NCBI RefSeq assembly: GCF_032854445.1
Contig: NC_088303.1
Location: 11,167,501 to 11,231,500 of the forward strand
Reading direction: 5' to 3'
DNA length: 64,000 nucleotides
Origin: Liolophura sinensis
Taxonomy: Eukaryota > Mollusca > Polyplacophora > Chitonida > Chitonidae
The notes below the pieces were generated by a model. The model did not search any database and was not told the DNA's origin. It saw only the letters and a program-made list of their open reading frames with translations. A program made the translations under genes and the position numbers. Positions 1 through 10,942 of this stretch are shown here, piece by piece; position 1 is the stretch's first letter, and every line of letters begins with the position of its first letter.

Positions 1-561
1 AATAAAACATTCACCCAGGCTGGTATGGACAAAAAGAACTAGGCCTCCCCCTTTTCTTTTAGAGCGAGATGAGAAGAACGATTTATAATTAAGGATATCA
101 TAAAGGTGTTCTGTTCCTGGATTGAGCCAGCTCTCAGACATTCCTATGATTGAAAAATGATAATCTAGACTTATGATGTAGGGCAAAATCTCAGAGTAGT
201 GTTTTTTTAAACTTCTTGCATTTAAGTGTAACACAGAAAATGGTTGTTTTTTGCTATCTAAGAAAGGTCTTGACAAAGTCTTAAAAGACTCTTCAAGAAA
301 ATAATTAGCCTGGTGATCGTGGATCTCTCTCCAGTAATCTTGTTCCTCGGAGGAATCGTCAGTTATATACTGGGTGCCATCGATTACATTTATATGTATT
401 GGGTTAAAACAAAGATTGTCAAGGTCTAAAACTGCAGAGGTCGATTTTATCACTGGGTTTACAGGATTGTTATGCACAGTGGAGTCAGTAAAATCTATGC
501 AATCATAAAAAGGTAACTGTTCAAGAGTCGATGTGCCCTCATCGTTGTTATTATCAGCCAT
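1..561 (-). CDS. LINE ORF2, N-terminal endonuclease part (partial)
   Basis: An uninterrupted reading frame of 187 codons runs from an ATG at 561 to the left edge of the window, with a stop just upstream of the ATG. After about 115 acidic, low-similarity residues it shows HLNARSL, then IIGMSESWL and later SRSKRKGGGLVLFVH. These match the opening of AP-like endonucleases of LINE ORF2 proteins: the Asn of NARS and the Glu of the SESWL block fall at the usual active-site positions. In the family this domain nicks target DNA and is followed by reverse transcriptase, which would lie beyond the edge. The frame is intact over the visible part. Domain assignment is firm; the LINE clade is not resolved. 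Confidence 0.82.
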   Translation of the reverse strand, partial: MADNNNDEGTSTLEQLPFYDCIDFTDSTVHNNPVNPVIKSTSAVLDLDNLCFNPIHINVIDGTQYITDDSSEEQDYWREIHDHQANYFLEESFKTLSRPFLDSKKQPFSVLHLNARSLKKHYSEILPYIISLDYHFSIIGMSESWLNPGTEHLYDILNYKSFFSSRSKRKGGGLVLFVHTSLGECFI

Positions 562-1450
562 AATATTGCAAGACAGATTTCAATGATACGGCTGATGAGA
601 GGCATACATACTTTAAGGTCCCAATTTGAATATACACAATAATATAACAACAGTAGTGAAATAAAAAGGTGCAAACATATACACAGTGATCAAAGCGCTT
701 ACTGTACATCCTCGCTGATCGATGACTCCTGTAGGCTATGTGCAGGGATAAGATTTAAAGAGGAATAAAAAAGGCATGAAACAGGAATAAGTAAACAAAA
801 CAAAATATAATAATTGATTACTGGAGTTTAGATTTTCTAAGACATAAAAGACAGAATTACTACAGTATGGCAGATGAGACATTCAAATCTTACATATTTA
901 GAAGTTTGAGATCCAATTTACAGTACTTGTGTTACACACAAACTGACACTCTGATCAAAGGGAGATTAACGTATCACATGGTATTAATAAGAGTAATTCA
1001 GATGAATACTATCAGAACAGGTTTTCTCAATGTTGGTCAAGTACCAAGATATTGAAATGCAAGATCTGTACGTCATGGTCAAGCAGGGTGTACATGCAAA
1101 TACATAAAGGCAGTGGCTTTTAATATATGATATTTATCTAATTAATTGTAATAGTTGTCGCTCACAGGTGGTCAAAGGGAGATAAATGTAGTGCAACAAG
1201 GAAATGCAATACACGCCATGTAAATGATATGAGTTAAGTATCATCATTATTAAGTACATAAATGTGGAACTGAGATAAACGTCTGCGTGACACTGTTCAG
1301 TAGTGGGTGAAAGGATGTGTTCAATTACCACATGTATAAGGAGCAAAATGATCTGATTTGTTTGTCAACTGAACTCACTTTGTCCCTGGCACCTGACAGA
1401 TGACCTAACAATGCACAGCAGCAGATTGAGGGATGCAGTTTTCAGATGGT
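562..1450 (-). other. LINE inter-ORF spacer, no gene seen
   Basis: About 890 nt between the ORF1 stop and the ORF2 ATG contain only short frames with no recognisable domain. This is long for an inter-ORF spacer and could include a decayed extension of ORF2, an insertion, or an untranslated region. Confidence 0.5.
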
Positions 1451-2359
1451 TCAGTCTCTCATTATTTTCCATGGACCTATGCCGTTCATAGGCCTAGTTT
1501 CCAGGATAACATCAGTATCAACCACTCTAATTCGTGTCTGTTTATTTTCAGTTGACCTAATTTTGTAGGCAACGTTAGCCAATCTTCCTCGTTCTCTTTT
1601 CAGTTCTGGTGGAAGATCAGTTCTAACTGACATTTTCTTTCCTCGCAAAACGGACGTCGCCTGTAAAATCTTGTCCCTGTCACTTGTGTGCACCAATCGC
1701 ATTATGATGGGCTGATGTGGGTTGGTATTACTTGGATGACTTGATTTTGGTAATCGATGAACATTGCCGATTTGCAGTTTTTGTGCCCATTCTGCATCTA
1801 GCCCCATTTCGGTTGATAAAAATGTCCTGATAAACTGATGGGTATTTTCGGTTTCACTCGTTTTAGGAACGCCATAGAAGAAAAGGTTGTTTTTTCTATT
1901 ATGTATCTCCAGGCGAAGTAATTTTTTCTCCAATTCTGCGACGTAATTCATTAGTTTTTGTTCTGTGGATGTGATGGAATTTTCGATTTCCTCTACTTTG
2001 TCACTTAACATACTAACACTGTCCTCCACATTCGAGAATTTTCCTTCCAGTTTGCTTACCCTCTCGTTTATCTGTTTCACATCCTGTTTAATGTTTTTCA
2101 CATCTGACTGAATTGAAACAAGTTTCTGATTTAAGGCTGTGTTCATAGTCAGGATAGTTGCATGTAAATCAGCAAGTGTTACTTGGACAGAGCTTGGATT
2201 CTCACTGGCAGTGGTTGTTTCCTCAGGCTTGGGTGAGGTTGTTGTTGAAGCAAATAATGTCCTCGATTCTCCTTCGTCTCCAGCTTCATTATTTGATTTA
2301 CCCATTCTTCTGGTACTCGCCTGAGTTTTTCTGCTTGTTGGTTTGTCTTTTGGGGGCAT
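1451..2359 (-). CDS. LINE ORF1 RNA-binding protein, L1 type
   Basis: This 302-residue frame is complete and has the layout of L1-type ORF1 proteins. A basic, Ser/Thr-rich start (residues 1-60) is followed by a long coiled coil (about 60-150, heptad-like runs such as VKNIKQDVKQINERVSKLEG). An RRM-like domain opens with NRKNNLFFYGVPKTSE, and a C-terminal domain contains RGKKMSVRTDLPPELKRERG and a basic end. In the family this protein trimerises through the coiled coil, coats the element RNA and acts as a chaperone during target-primed reverse transcription. The start is the first ATG, MPPKDKP, about 100 nt from the presumed 5' end of the element. No stop or frameshift is visible, so this copy may be young. 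Confidence 0.85.
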   Translation of the reverse strand: MPPKDKPTSRKTQASTRRMGKSNNEAGDEGESRTLFASTTTSPKPEETTTASENPSSVQVTLADLHATILTMNTALNQKLVSIQSDVKNIKQDVKQINERVSKLEGKFSNVEDSVSMLSDKVEEIENSITSTEQKLMNYVAELEKKLLRLEIHNRKNNLFFYGVPKTSETENTHQFIRTFLSTEMGLDAEWAQKLQIGNVHRLPKSSHPSNTNPHQPIIMRLVHTSDRDKILQATSVLRGKKMSVRTDLPPELKRERGRLANVAYKIRSTENKQTRIRVVDTDVILETRPMNGIGPWKIMRD

Positions 2360-2449
2360 CTCTCACCTACTTTTAGGGCCTATTAAGTGCGTAAAATCCC
2401 TGCACACGGCCTCAGATAAGCCAAACCTTTTTCACCAGTCAACAACTCT

Positions 2450-2466
2450 GTCCGCCATATTGGATC
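2450..2466 (-). promoter_or_regulatory. YY1-like motif at LINE 5' end
   Basis: On the minus strand the sequence reads ccaatatggcggacag, one base off the AANATGGCGGC consensus bound by YY1. It lies about 95 nt upstream of the ORF1 ATG, near the inferred 5' end. In mammalian L1 a YY1 site at the same place sets the transcription start. The role here is inference. Confidence 0.4.
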
Positions 2467-2475
2467 ATATTAAAA

Positions 2476-3454
2476 CACTAAAATTGTGCAATAAAAGTTA
2501 TCCTTGAATTAAAAACTGCATTTCATTTAAACAATAATCTTGTTTCTTTTTACGTCTCCATGTTAGTAACTAATGTGATACAAAAAGCTACAGAACAAAT
2601 ACAATTTTTGCCCAAGGTAAGCGGTCTGGGATGCAATAAATAACAGCACATTTTAATCATAATGTAAACACTCATAATGCCACTGATAGAAATGAGACAT
2701 CATACAAATATTACAATTCAAAACATAACTAAATAAATTTATTATTGTTCCAACGTCTGGTATTCTGTTCTTTATTTGAATAAACCAAAAATATACGCCA
2801 GATAACAGAAGTTTATGAAAATGTGAATGAGAATGAGAAGCTCTCATTGACAGACCTGACGGAAGTCACTGAGCAAACTACACCGAGTTATCTGACATAA
2901 AAGTACCAAAGCTGGTCAAAGAAATCCCCTCGGACTTCTAGGCTCATCTTATTAACGGTGAGCAGCAACTGAGTGAGAAAGGCAAAGATTCAATACAAAG
3001 ATAAAGACACGAGTGATGTGAGTCTACGTCCTAGCAAACTTATTAGCGTCCAACTTGCATCTTGGGTACAAAAGTAATAAATTATTAGTGTATCTGACAA
3101 GACATACAAAAAATTACCTGTGCGAGCCGAATCTCACTGAAAGATATGCATTAACCTGAATGAATTTTAAGGTAATCCTGAAATAAAAGTTAAACCAATT
3201 GAATTTGGCACACAGTCAACCTCGAAGCCATTGAGCTTGATAATAATGAGACGGTAAGGATTGGCTGCTGAGGGGAAATGTAAACGTAGAAACACCGAAA
3301 GGTACCTATGACCATGTTTAAGCTCTCTGATACACCTAAAAACTCCAGTCCTTTTTTTTAACTCCGCATACATTTTGCTGTCATTTATGAAAACTGTTGT
3401 CAACTTTAACTCAACCATGTCTCACCACCACGCGGAAATTACCTCCAACATATC
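2476..3454. other. Intergenic stretch, nothing recognised
   Basis: AT-rich sequence between the LINE and the first C1q remnant. I see no long conserved frame, RNA gene or clear repeat. The short frames here lack splice or promoter context and look like chance. Confidence 0.5.
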
Positions 3455-3733
3455 CCAAGTACAACCTGGAATGGCCACGGTTTGTTTAGCTACATCTGCT
3501 CCATGTAAGCGAGGCTATAACAATTCGTCACAATGGTGTAGACAACAGAGGGTTACGTAGTACATACTCAGTATGATATTCTTTAGTTTTTCCAACAATT
3601 CACAACACTCTGACCTATTTCAACAAGGAGTTCTTATTCCACACGCTCATGTACATAATATACATAAAAATGTGTAAATTCTTATGTGTCTTTCCTCAGT
3701 GTTTCTTACACACTACGTCTGCTCCCCAGTCAG
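3455..3733 (+). pseudogene. Intron remnant upstream of C1q copy A
   Basis: The block starting 'cctggaatggccacggtttg' and the pyrimidine-rich run ending in 'cag' at 3733 match the last part of the intron in the intact C1q copies, including 'tttcctcagtgtttcttacacac' just before the acceptor. No matching exon 1 or promoter is visible upstream, so the 5' half of copy A is lost or too diverged to see. Confidence 0.6.
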
Positions 3734-4357
3734 ATTACCTTGGGCCTTATTATGGACTCGAAATGCTTGGGAGACGCGGAGGTACCGCAATACACTGAGG
3801 TGCTGGTGGAGTCGGAGAGCTTGGAGCACTCGGCGGTACTGGACCCGGGGGTGCCGTACAAGGTGGACCTTCTGGCCGACAACATTTCCGGGAACTGCCT
3901 CAGCCAGAACTATACGACAATACTCAGGACGCCGTGGCCACATCTGTGGTCAGAACCACTGACCGGTACTTCTACACACCCACACCTGTTATTTATTTAT
4001 TTGATTTTTGTTTTACGCCGCACTCAAGAATATTTCACTTATACGACGACGGCCAGAATTATGGTAGGAGGAAACCGGCCTAGCCCGGGGGAAACCCAAG
4101 ATCCACCCAGACATGTTGGCCTTGGCCACATCATCACAAACATCAATGGCGGGTACAACACAGAATATGGCGTCTTCACTGCTCCTGTACCAGGAATCTA
4201 TTCCATCAACTACCACGGACGTACCAAGAAAGGCAGCAACAAAGAAGCCCATGTGGATCTGACCCAGAACGGAGAAGTCGTCAACTCGGCCAAGGCAGAG
4301 GGTGATTGTGTCACGGCCTCCAACTCCGCCGTCCTCTACCTTGGCCAGTTTGAATAA
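3734..4357 (+). pseudogene. C1q-domain gene copy A, exon 2 only, SINE-interrupted
   Basis: After a good acceptor at 3733 the phase-1 frame opens with a Gly-rich segment (LGRRGG, then GAGVGELGALGGTGPGG). It meets an in-frame TGA near 3798 and continues into QDAVATSVVRTTDRYFY. At 3990, inside the start of the C1q domain, a truncated SINE is inserted. The C1q domain resumes in a shifted frame (ITNINGGYNTEYGVFTAPV to NSAVLYLGQFE) and ends early with TAA at 4355-4357, losing the last third of the domain. The copy has no exon 1. It is the most degraded exon 2 of the cluster and cannot make a normal protein. Confidence 0.85.
3991..4110 (-). mobile_element. tRNA-derived SINE, 5'-truncated, inside C1q exon
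   Basis: On the plus strand the insert begins with an A/T tail (atttatttatttg), then reads 'ttttacgccgcactcaagaatatttcacttatacgac' type sequence and ends near 'gggggaaaccca'. This is the 3' part of the common SINE of this window in reverse orientation. It is flanked by similar 'acctgtt' (to 3990) and 'acatgtt' (4111-4117) copies, consistent with a short target duplication. The net gain of 127 nt shifts the frame by one. Confidence 0.82.
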
Positions 4358-5484
4358 ATAAACGAGCCAGTAAACGATCTTGTAGGATCTTCCATGATCT
4401 TAACAATTTATTCAGTTCTCTCCTAAGTCTACTCTCGGGCTTGTTTGCATGAAGCACAGTGCAGTATATTATGTATATTCTCTGTAAAACACATTTTGAC
4501 TGTAGATACACATTTACAGAGTGATTTTAACACGCTGAGTCCAATAATTTAAATATGTACACTTATTTCTCAGCAAAATCAACGAAATTCCATGTCACAA
4601 TTTTCTTTATAACTTCCCCACAACAGTTTTCAGTGTCATTCTGATCACATTTCAGTGAAATTAAAATGTCTATGTCATGAACCAATTCTCTGCATTTTGT
4701 TTATTATTTTTGCTTATATTGTTTTCATATTAATTTCTTGTTGCTTGTTAACATTCTGCAGGATAGGCTATAATTATTGTACCTTAACATTGCATTGATA
4801 CAGACCTGTCGTATGAACAGTTAGAATGAAACTCTGACAAAGGTAAGCTCTCTGGAGTCTGGCTTTCAACGGTTACATGTGACTTTCTGCCAACTATAAC
4901 ATTGTTGCTCAACTATTGCTCTAGACTTAAACCCTAAAACATAGTCTATTATAATGTTCATAAAGTATGTTCCAAATACAGAAACTAATGCTAGGAAATA
5001 AGAAACGTCTGCTGTGGTCTTTCTGTTAGCATAAAAACAAATAAACCCACAATCGTCGTGTAGAGCGACTTCAGAAGAGCCATTCATCCAGAGCTGCACA
5101 AAGCTCCCAGGTGTCAGTCACCCAGACACCCAGACAACGAAATCCGGCATTGGTAATCGCTAATGCTAAAATTATAGCAGTCGTCGACAATTGCAAAGAC
5201 TTTGGAATTAATCGATGGAACTCATAGAACCATTTACGTATAGTTTTGTTTGTTGAAGATAATGCCCTTTTCTCCATTCATATGGTGTGCAAATTTCTGA
5301 GAATGCTCTTTAGTAACTTGCCAAAGGTCGATTGTTCACCTTGGGCATTCCGGTTTCCTTTATTCAGTATTCAATCGGCATTCCATGCCAGGTGCAAATA
5401 CTTATCTATAGGCTCAAACAGCATTCAAATAAATACATCATTTCAGCTACTGGAGGTGAACTGTATTTCAATAATCTGCTGGGT
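4358..5484. other. Intergenic stretch, nothing recognised
   Basis: AT-rich sequence downstream of copy A with no domain-bearing frame. A block near 4870 ('ggttacatgtgac') recurs diverged near 5825. No gene is supported. Confidence 0.45.
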
Positions 5485-5584
5485 GCCGTCGCATAAGTGA
5501 AATATTCTTGAGTACAGCGTAAAACACCAATCAAATAAAGAAATATTCTTGAGTACAGCGTAAAACACCAATCAAAGAAATAAA
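5485..5584 (+). repeat. Two tandem SINE 3' tails
   Basis: The SINE 3' block 'gtgaaatattcttgagtac' followed by 'agcgtaaaacaccaatc' occurs twice in a row, separated by a short A/T linker. Only the tail of the element is present. The first copy starts at 'gccgtcgcataag'. Confidence 0.75.
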
Positions 5585-6699
5585 TATTTCAATAATCACG
5601 AGAAAATCTCAAAGAACATATGCATACTCATCATCAACCATAAAAGCGATATTGGTATACCAGGCTTAAGGTGTTGCATGCAAGACAATCCATGTATAAA
5701 CCGTCATCCGTTTAAAGAACATTCCTTTATCAATTAAAAAAGAGCAGCCATAAAAAGGAACAAAAAAAAAAAGAAAAAAAAATAGATCGTCAGCTGTTAC
5801 ATGCTAGGAAAAATATTATTACTTCCGGTTACGTGTGACCTTTTGCCAATTATAACACCGTCGTTCTGGCTTTAAGGCTCTGTGTAATGAAATAGAACAG
5901 TATATAAAGTAAGAAATCAGGACAGATTTATTGCCCCCATTTTTGATCGATACCAGAAAGACGCAAGGAAGGTTTTAGGTGCCAAGCGACAGCTTTGTAG
6001 AACGGGTTTCTGGCTCGCATCATTACTTGCACAGCCGGAAGATTTGTTTGTGTTGGAAAAGAAATTCAGTGCGTGCACACCAAATGGAGATCTGTAGAAC
6101 AGTAATCACGTACAAAAACATTGCTCTTTCTGCCCCATTTGAATTACTCTTGAAATACTTATAAATAAAAGATTATTTGTCGAAAGGTGGCAAGACATGC
6201 TACATTGTAATTTGTTACTACATAATGCATGCGAGATATTTTAATTAAATTTACATATTACCTCCTGAGTATGAAAATATCAGAACGTTAATCTTGATGT
6301 CATGATATGATAAGACGGCATATGGAAAAACATGTCCCACATCGTCATCGTTTGATTCTTTCACAATACTCCCTTCCTAATTACACAACGGCTGATAGTA
6401 TCTGTGGCTATTTTATCAGTTTCGGTGTGACATATTACATATAATATTCTAAATATAAACATATCAAACGTTTAGTCGTCATCACTAACAGGAGACACAA
6501 GTCGTTTAAAATAAAAACCCAAGGACACCTCCATAGAGACTCGTTTTCCTCAGCAGTACATGAAAGAGAACTATTGATATATTTGCAGCCAACTGCGCGG
6601 TTTCAACGCACGTGCAAGTACGTCATGTTAAGACGCACGTGCTCAACACATCAGTCGCATTTCGCGTTCTTTGAATTACACATTACAAGAGGATATATA
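5585..6699. other. Intergenic stretch, nothing recognised
   Basis: Low-complexity A-rich run near 5760-5785, otherwise AT-rich unique-looking sequence. The frame at 5979-6164 has no recognisable domain, promoter or splice context and is not called. Confidence 0.4.
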
Positions 6700-6832
6700 T
6701 TAAAGCAGTATAACGACGTTCGTGTAAGGGGCTAAAATGAATTTCTATCGAAAGTCGTCATTATATGATACATCATTGAGAATATAAGTACGACGTTAAA
6801 ACCCAAGCACTCACTCACTCACTCATTACGAA
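6700..6832 (+). repeat. Possible second SINE family tail with (ACTC)n
   Basis: The block ends in 'gacgttaaaacccaagc' followed by five ACTC units (6809-6828). A 'tacgacgttaaa' plus (ACTC)n or (CACT)n end is typical of another group of invertebrate tRNA-derived SINEs. Only the 3' end is convincing. Confidence 0.4.
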
Positions 6833-6837
6833 TATTA

Positions 6838-7002
6838 ATATGTTTATTTAACTGGTGTCTACACCGTATTGAAGAATAATTTACTAATACGACGGCGGTC
6901 AGCGTTCTGGTGGGACAAAGACCCATGAGCATCCTCCGAATGTTGAAAGACGTAGGAGTTAGAATGAGTAATTGTGTTGCGCTAACACGCTAACCACCAG
7001 CC
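6838..7002 (-). mobile_element. Old, diverged SINE copy
   Basis: Read on the plus strand, 'actggtgtctacaccgtattg', 'tactaatacgacggcggtcagcg' and 'gctaacacgctaacca' follow the order of the common SINE in reverse orientation (tail, core, tRNA-like head), with many substitutions and internal losses. This looks like an ancient insertion of the same or a sister family. Confidence 0.6.
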
Positions 7003-8159
7003 TTATTACGAATGTCCTATACGTCCAAGTCTAACATCAGTCAAATGTAGGATTATTCTGACAAGGTTAACACGCGACACATAAATAAACACAGCACAGG
7101 TATGCATTCCTCTGAAATACAAGCCAACAGTTTGAGGGAAAGAAATTAATTTTCAGTGAACCAGATAAGGCCTAAAAACAAAACATACCATTAACTTTGA
7201 TTTAAAAACATCCTTTTGTATTATATGTAAAATATCTGATGAGCTACTGTTTCTGCAAGTACAGTGATACAAAAAGCCATAAATAGTAGCATAAATGAAA
7301 TTTCCACTAGGTAGTGATAAAAAGTCTATTGTATAAAAAATGCTAATATTTTTTGGGCAAGCATTCCGATAAGAGTGTATCCATTACAGGCGAAAACAGT
7401 TATGTTAAAAACATAAACAGTGTCTCCTTACGCACTACATGATGTAGATGAAATAACCTTCCTTTGTTTAACACCACGCGCAAGCGGGTAAAACATATAT
7501 CAAGAGTTTAACCGTTTATCAGTGCGTGTACTCAGATTACGTCATTGTTAACAGATAAATTATGAATTGCCAAAAAACACAAAATGGTGTCATAAAATTC
7601 ATCCTGAATTTAAAAACTGTAATTTGTTAAGCACAAATTTAGTTATAAATATATCTGAAACAATCAGATGACACAATTTCATCAAATAACCTTTACGAAT
7701 AAACCTAACTATATTCAATAAAAACATATTGTTTAATTATGAAAACAATCATCAGATCAGTAAATGTCATTAAATCTTACATGACAGTGCAATGGTTGAA
7801 CAAAGAAATCATCTAGGACGTCCAGAAATACCTATACTATGATCAGCTTCAATTAAATGTCAGAGGCATAAAATTAAGACACAAAAAGTGTAGCTCTACA
7901 TCCCCAATGTTCTTTTCAAATTTGTTATCGTTCAGCTTGCAACTTAGTACAAGAGTAAATAACAATGTATCTGATAAGGTACGAAAAAAATGATATATAG
8001 TAAATGGGTATTCGTGTATACCTGAAAAAGCGAAATATGTAATAACGTGATTCTGTATCTTATTAAACTCCAGACCTTGTTTCTTTTGAAGTCTTCATGG
8101 ATAATGTTTCTGTTCAAAAACATAACAAAGCCAATAGACTTTCCGCTGCAAGTAAAAAG

Positions 8160-8287
8160 TCGCCTCAAGGTAACTTATGTGGTCCCCACCCTACTCAGCG
8201 TGTATATAAGTGACCAGGTTTACCGAAACAACACAAAGACTTTTCGGAGATAGAATTACTTGTGAGTCCTCAGATCAACCTACAAAG
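8160..8287 (+). promoter_or_regulatory. Core promoter and 5' UTR of C1q copy B
   Basis: The sequence from 'ctcaaggtaacttatgtggt' to the ATG is shared with little change by all seven exon 1 copies. It holds a TATA box, TATATAAG at 8203-8210, 78 nt before the ATG, and a block 'ctcagatcaacctacaaa' directly before the ATG. The start of transcription is expected about 25-30 nt after the TATA box; this is inference. Confidence 0.7.
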
Positions 8288-10083
8288 ATGACGTCTCTGA
8301 CTCTTGTCACGGTGGCCGTCTGTATGTTCGTCATTCCTGCATTCGGTGGCTGGTCTCCATATTACTACGAGCATGGTCCACACGGCTCAGGTAAGGTTCA
8401 ACTGTCTGGCATATCATGCCGTGGAGAATGTTATACAATGATAATTATTTCATTACAAAGATAATAACTGAATAGCTGGTTAAAAGAAGGGTATGTATAT
8501 GTATGCTTGGGTTTTACGTCGTACCTAGCAATACTTTATTGTTGTTGTCATTTGACTATGAAGAGTCATTACATGTGTATGCATATACCGCGTCTTCTTG
8601 TGGTAGCGTGAGTCCATGTCGTCAATAACATGAAACCCTACCTCGTCACATTATACTAAACAGTGGGTCAACCAGTAGTGTTCCCTTGCTCCAGTCTTTA
8701 GGTGATGAGCGCCAGGCCATACAGCAGCAAATACCATTTAGAGCCTTTTGCATGACCCGACCAGGGTTTGATCCCAGGTCTCCCGACTTTAATCCACGAA
8801 GCGGTCAGACGGATGGATGTGGTCCGGTTTTAGATAACAAGCCTAATGAGATTTAGGTCTAAATTAATTACCGTTTAACAGATACTTTATGTGGGAATTA
8901 ATCGCACACAAGGGATAAGAATTTTCTGCTGAGTAAAAATGAAAGCACAGAAATATAGACCAGAAACTTATCATCATGTTTAGGCTACATAATACCTTTG
9001 TAACCTGGAATGGCTACAGTTTGTTATTACTGCTCCATGGAAGTGAGGTGATAACATTTATCACCATGGTATAGCCTCCAGGGCTTTGAGTAGTTTGTGT
9101 TAGGCTAGCGAACCTTCTTCAGGTCTTCCAAAAACGGACACTTTGTTTCATTTGGTTTTTTGCACTCAACTGTTTTCTTGACATTCGTATACAAGCCATC
9201 AACAAACAAGGACGTTCCAGGTCAATATTCGCAAGGCCAATTCCCCAAAACGACATATCACACAAAACACCCAAAAACTAACATAGTATACAAATTACAA
9301 AAACATGACGGAATCATGAAAAGAGAAGACGTCAACAGTTTTCAGTGATGTTGGAAAGACATAAGGCCTTTAATTCTCATACTCAGAGTTAAATTCAAAT
9401 CGTGCACCATACCAGAATATCAGTTGTCGATAACGAAATATCTCATTCTTCAACTTTTAGGACACACTACGTCTGCTTTCGAATAAGGTTATTCGTATTT
9501 TGCAGGAACCAATCAGGCAGGAGCTGGACGACTCGGAGGTGTTGGGAGACGAGGAGGTGCTGTTGGACAAGGTAGACCTTCTAGCCGACAACTTCCCAGG
9601 AAACTGCCTCAGCCGGAAGTATACGTCAACACTCAGGATGCCGTGGCCACATCTGTGGTCAGAACCACTGACCAGTACTTCTACAAACCCGCACCGGTTG
9701 ACTTCGACAACATCATCACAAACATCAATGGCGGGTACAACACAGAATACGGCGTCTTCACTGCTCCTGTGCCAGGAATCTATTCCATCAACTATCACGT
9801 ACAAAGCAAGAAAGGCAGTACCAAAGAGGCCCATGTGGATCTGACCCAGAACGGAGAAGTCGTCAACTCGGCCAAGGCAGAAGGTGATTGTGTCACGGCC
9901 TCCAACTCCGCCGTCCTCTACCTTGACCAGTTTGACCGGCTTAGTGTTAACGGTCGTGAAGGAACCATCATTGGCTGTGAGAATAACGGTTTCTGTAGCT
10001 TCAGCGTGTCTCTGGTTAAACCGGGTAGATTCACTGATCTAAAAGTCTCCCGAGCTACACCGGCACCTTACGAAGGACGCTGA
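8288..10083 (+). CDS. Secreted Gly-rich C1q-domain protein, copy B (2 exons)
   Basis: Coding exons are 8288-8390 and 9506-10083, joined in phase 1 (donor CAG|GTAAGG, acceptor ttttgcag|GA), giving 226 residues. Residues 1-20 are a signal peptide (VTVAVCMFVIPAFG), followed by GWSPYYYEHGPHGSG, a short Gly-rich linker (GAGRLGGVGRRGGAVGQG) and a C1q domain at about 79-215. The domain shows the family core: NINGGYN, YGVFTAPVPGIYSINYHV, VDLTQNGEVV, SNSAVLYLDQFD and CSFSVSLV. C1q-domain proteins are secreted, form trimers and often bind ligands in mollusc immunity or shell and mucus matrices; the role here is not shown. The C terminus is VSRATPAPYEGR, shared with copy I. The Gly-rich part is much shorter than in D, H and I. 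The frame is intact. Confidence 0.85.
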
Positions 10084-10516
10084 ACCATATTTCTTGTTTG
10101 ACTTCCCAGAAAGACAGTCCTAAAGCACATAAATCCTTTACGTCCAAATTCATTTTCATGAAATTAAACAAATTTAATCCGTTGTTTAACACGGCCCATT
10201 GACAGTTTACAAAGTCATGCTGATCATATTTAATCATATTAAAACACCTCTTTTATACAGCACCCCATTGGTAAATGTTCTTTGTCGTATAACTTATTGG
10301 CTACTCCCGTACTTTCAAAGAATGGTAGATAATGTCTATGCATCGAAAGTGTTGTTTGTAATTTGTATTCCCGTAAAGTGCATGCAAATTGTGAAAGTAC
10401 CTAGACATAAAAGTTAACAAAGTCATCTTACCACGCCCAACTCTTTGATTCATAACTACACTTATGAACCGACATATAACAGTTTTTCGCTGCCATGTTG
10501 ATTATATTAAACTGGG

Positions 10517-10522
10517 AATAAA
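10517..10522 (+). terminator. Candidate polyadenylation signal, copy B
   Basis: AATAAA lies 434 nt after the stop of copy B and is conserved at the same place after copy I (62437-62442). No cleavage site can be proven. Confidence 0.4.
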
Positions 10523-10942
10523 CTACGTGTTTCAAGAACCAATTCATTGTCCTTGTTTTGTTTACTGCATGCAGGTGATGATTTATTGATGATGATTTAT
10601 TTAGTAGGCACATTTTTACGTTTAGCATTTTACGGAAAAAGCTACAGGTATGATTGATTTATTCAATGTTTTTGAAACACAGCTATATATGATGTAGAGC
10701 AAGTCTGAAACTTGAAACCACATCTTTCAAAGAAACAACACTTTGTTTAATTGTTTTTCCTGGTTTCTCATTGTTTACGAAAGAATGTTTTACCCTGGTG
10801 CTCAGTTTTATGAATAAAGTGAGACGAAGTTCTCTTGTGTAAACTTTTGTAGCTTGAAAACTTTGGGAAAAATTGGTCTGAACGGGAGAGGGTAGAACCC
10901 TCAGACACTTACAACTGGTTTACATTTGTAAAGAATACAGTT

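Larger units (their letters stand above)
1..2470 (-). mobile_element. LINE retrotransposon, 5' half, cut by window edge
   Basis: This is a non-LTR element read on the minus strand. It has a short 5' leader (about 2470-2360), an L1-type ORF1 (2359-1451), a spacer of about 890 nt, and the start of an ORF2 with an AP-like endonuclease (561 to the window edge). The reverse transcriptase part would lie outside the window. The leader carries 'aatatggcgga' on the minus strand near 2454-2464, close to the YY1-type motif found at the start of mammalian L1. The exact 5' end is inferred from where the leader motif begins; no target duplication could be checked because the 3' end is missing. Confidence 0.8.

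Noticed and set aside
5979-6164. 61-codon frame, Cys and His containing
   Set aside because: No conserved motif, repeat partner, promoter or splice context.
8210-8287. Upstream in-frame ATG extending copy B exon 1
   Set aside because: It lies within or just after the TATA box, so would not be in the mRNA start region. The ATG at 8288 directly precedes a signal peptide and is the one shared by the other copies.
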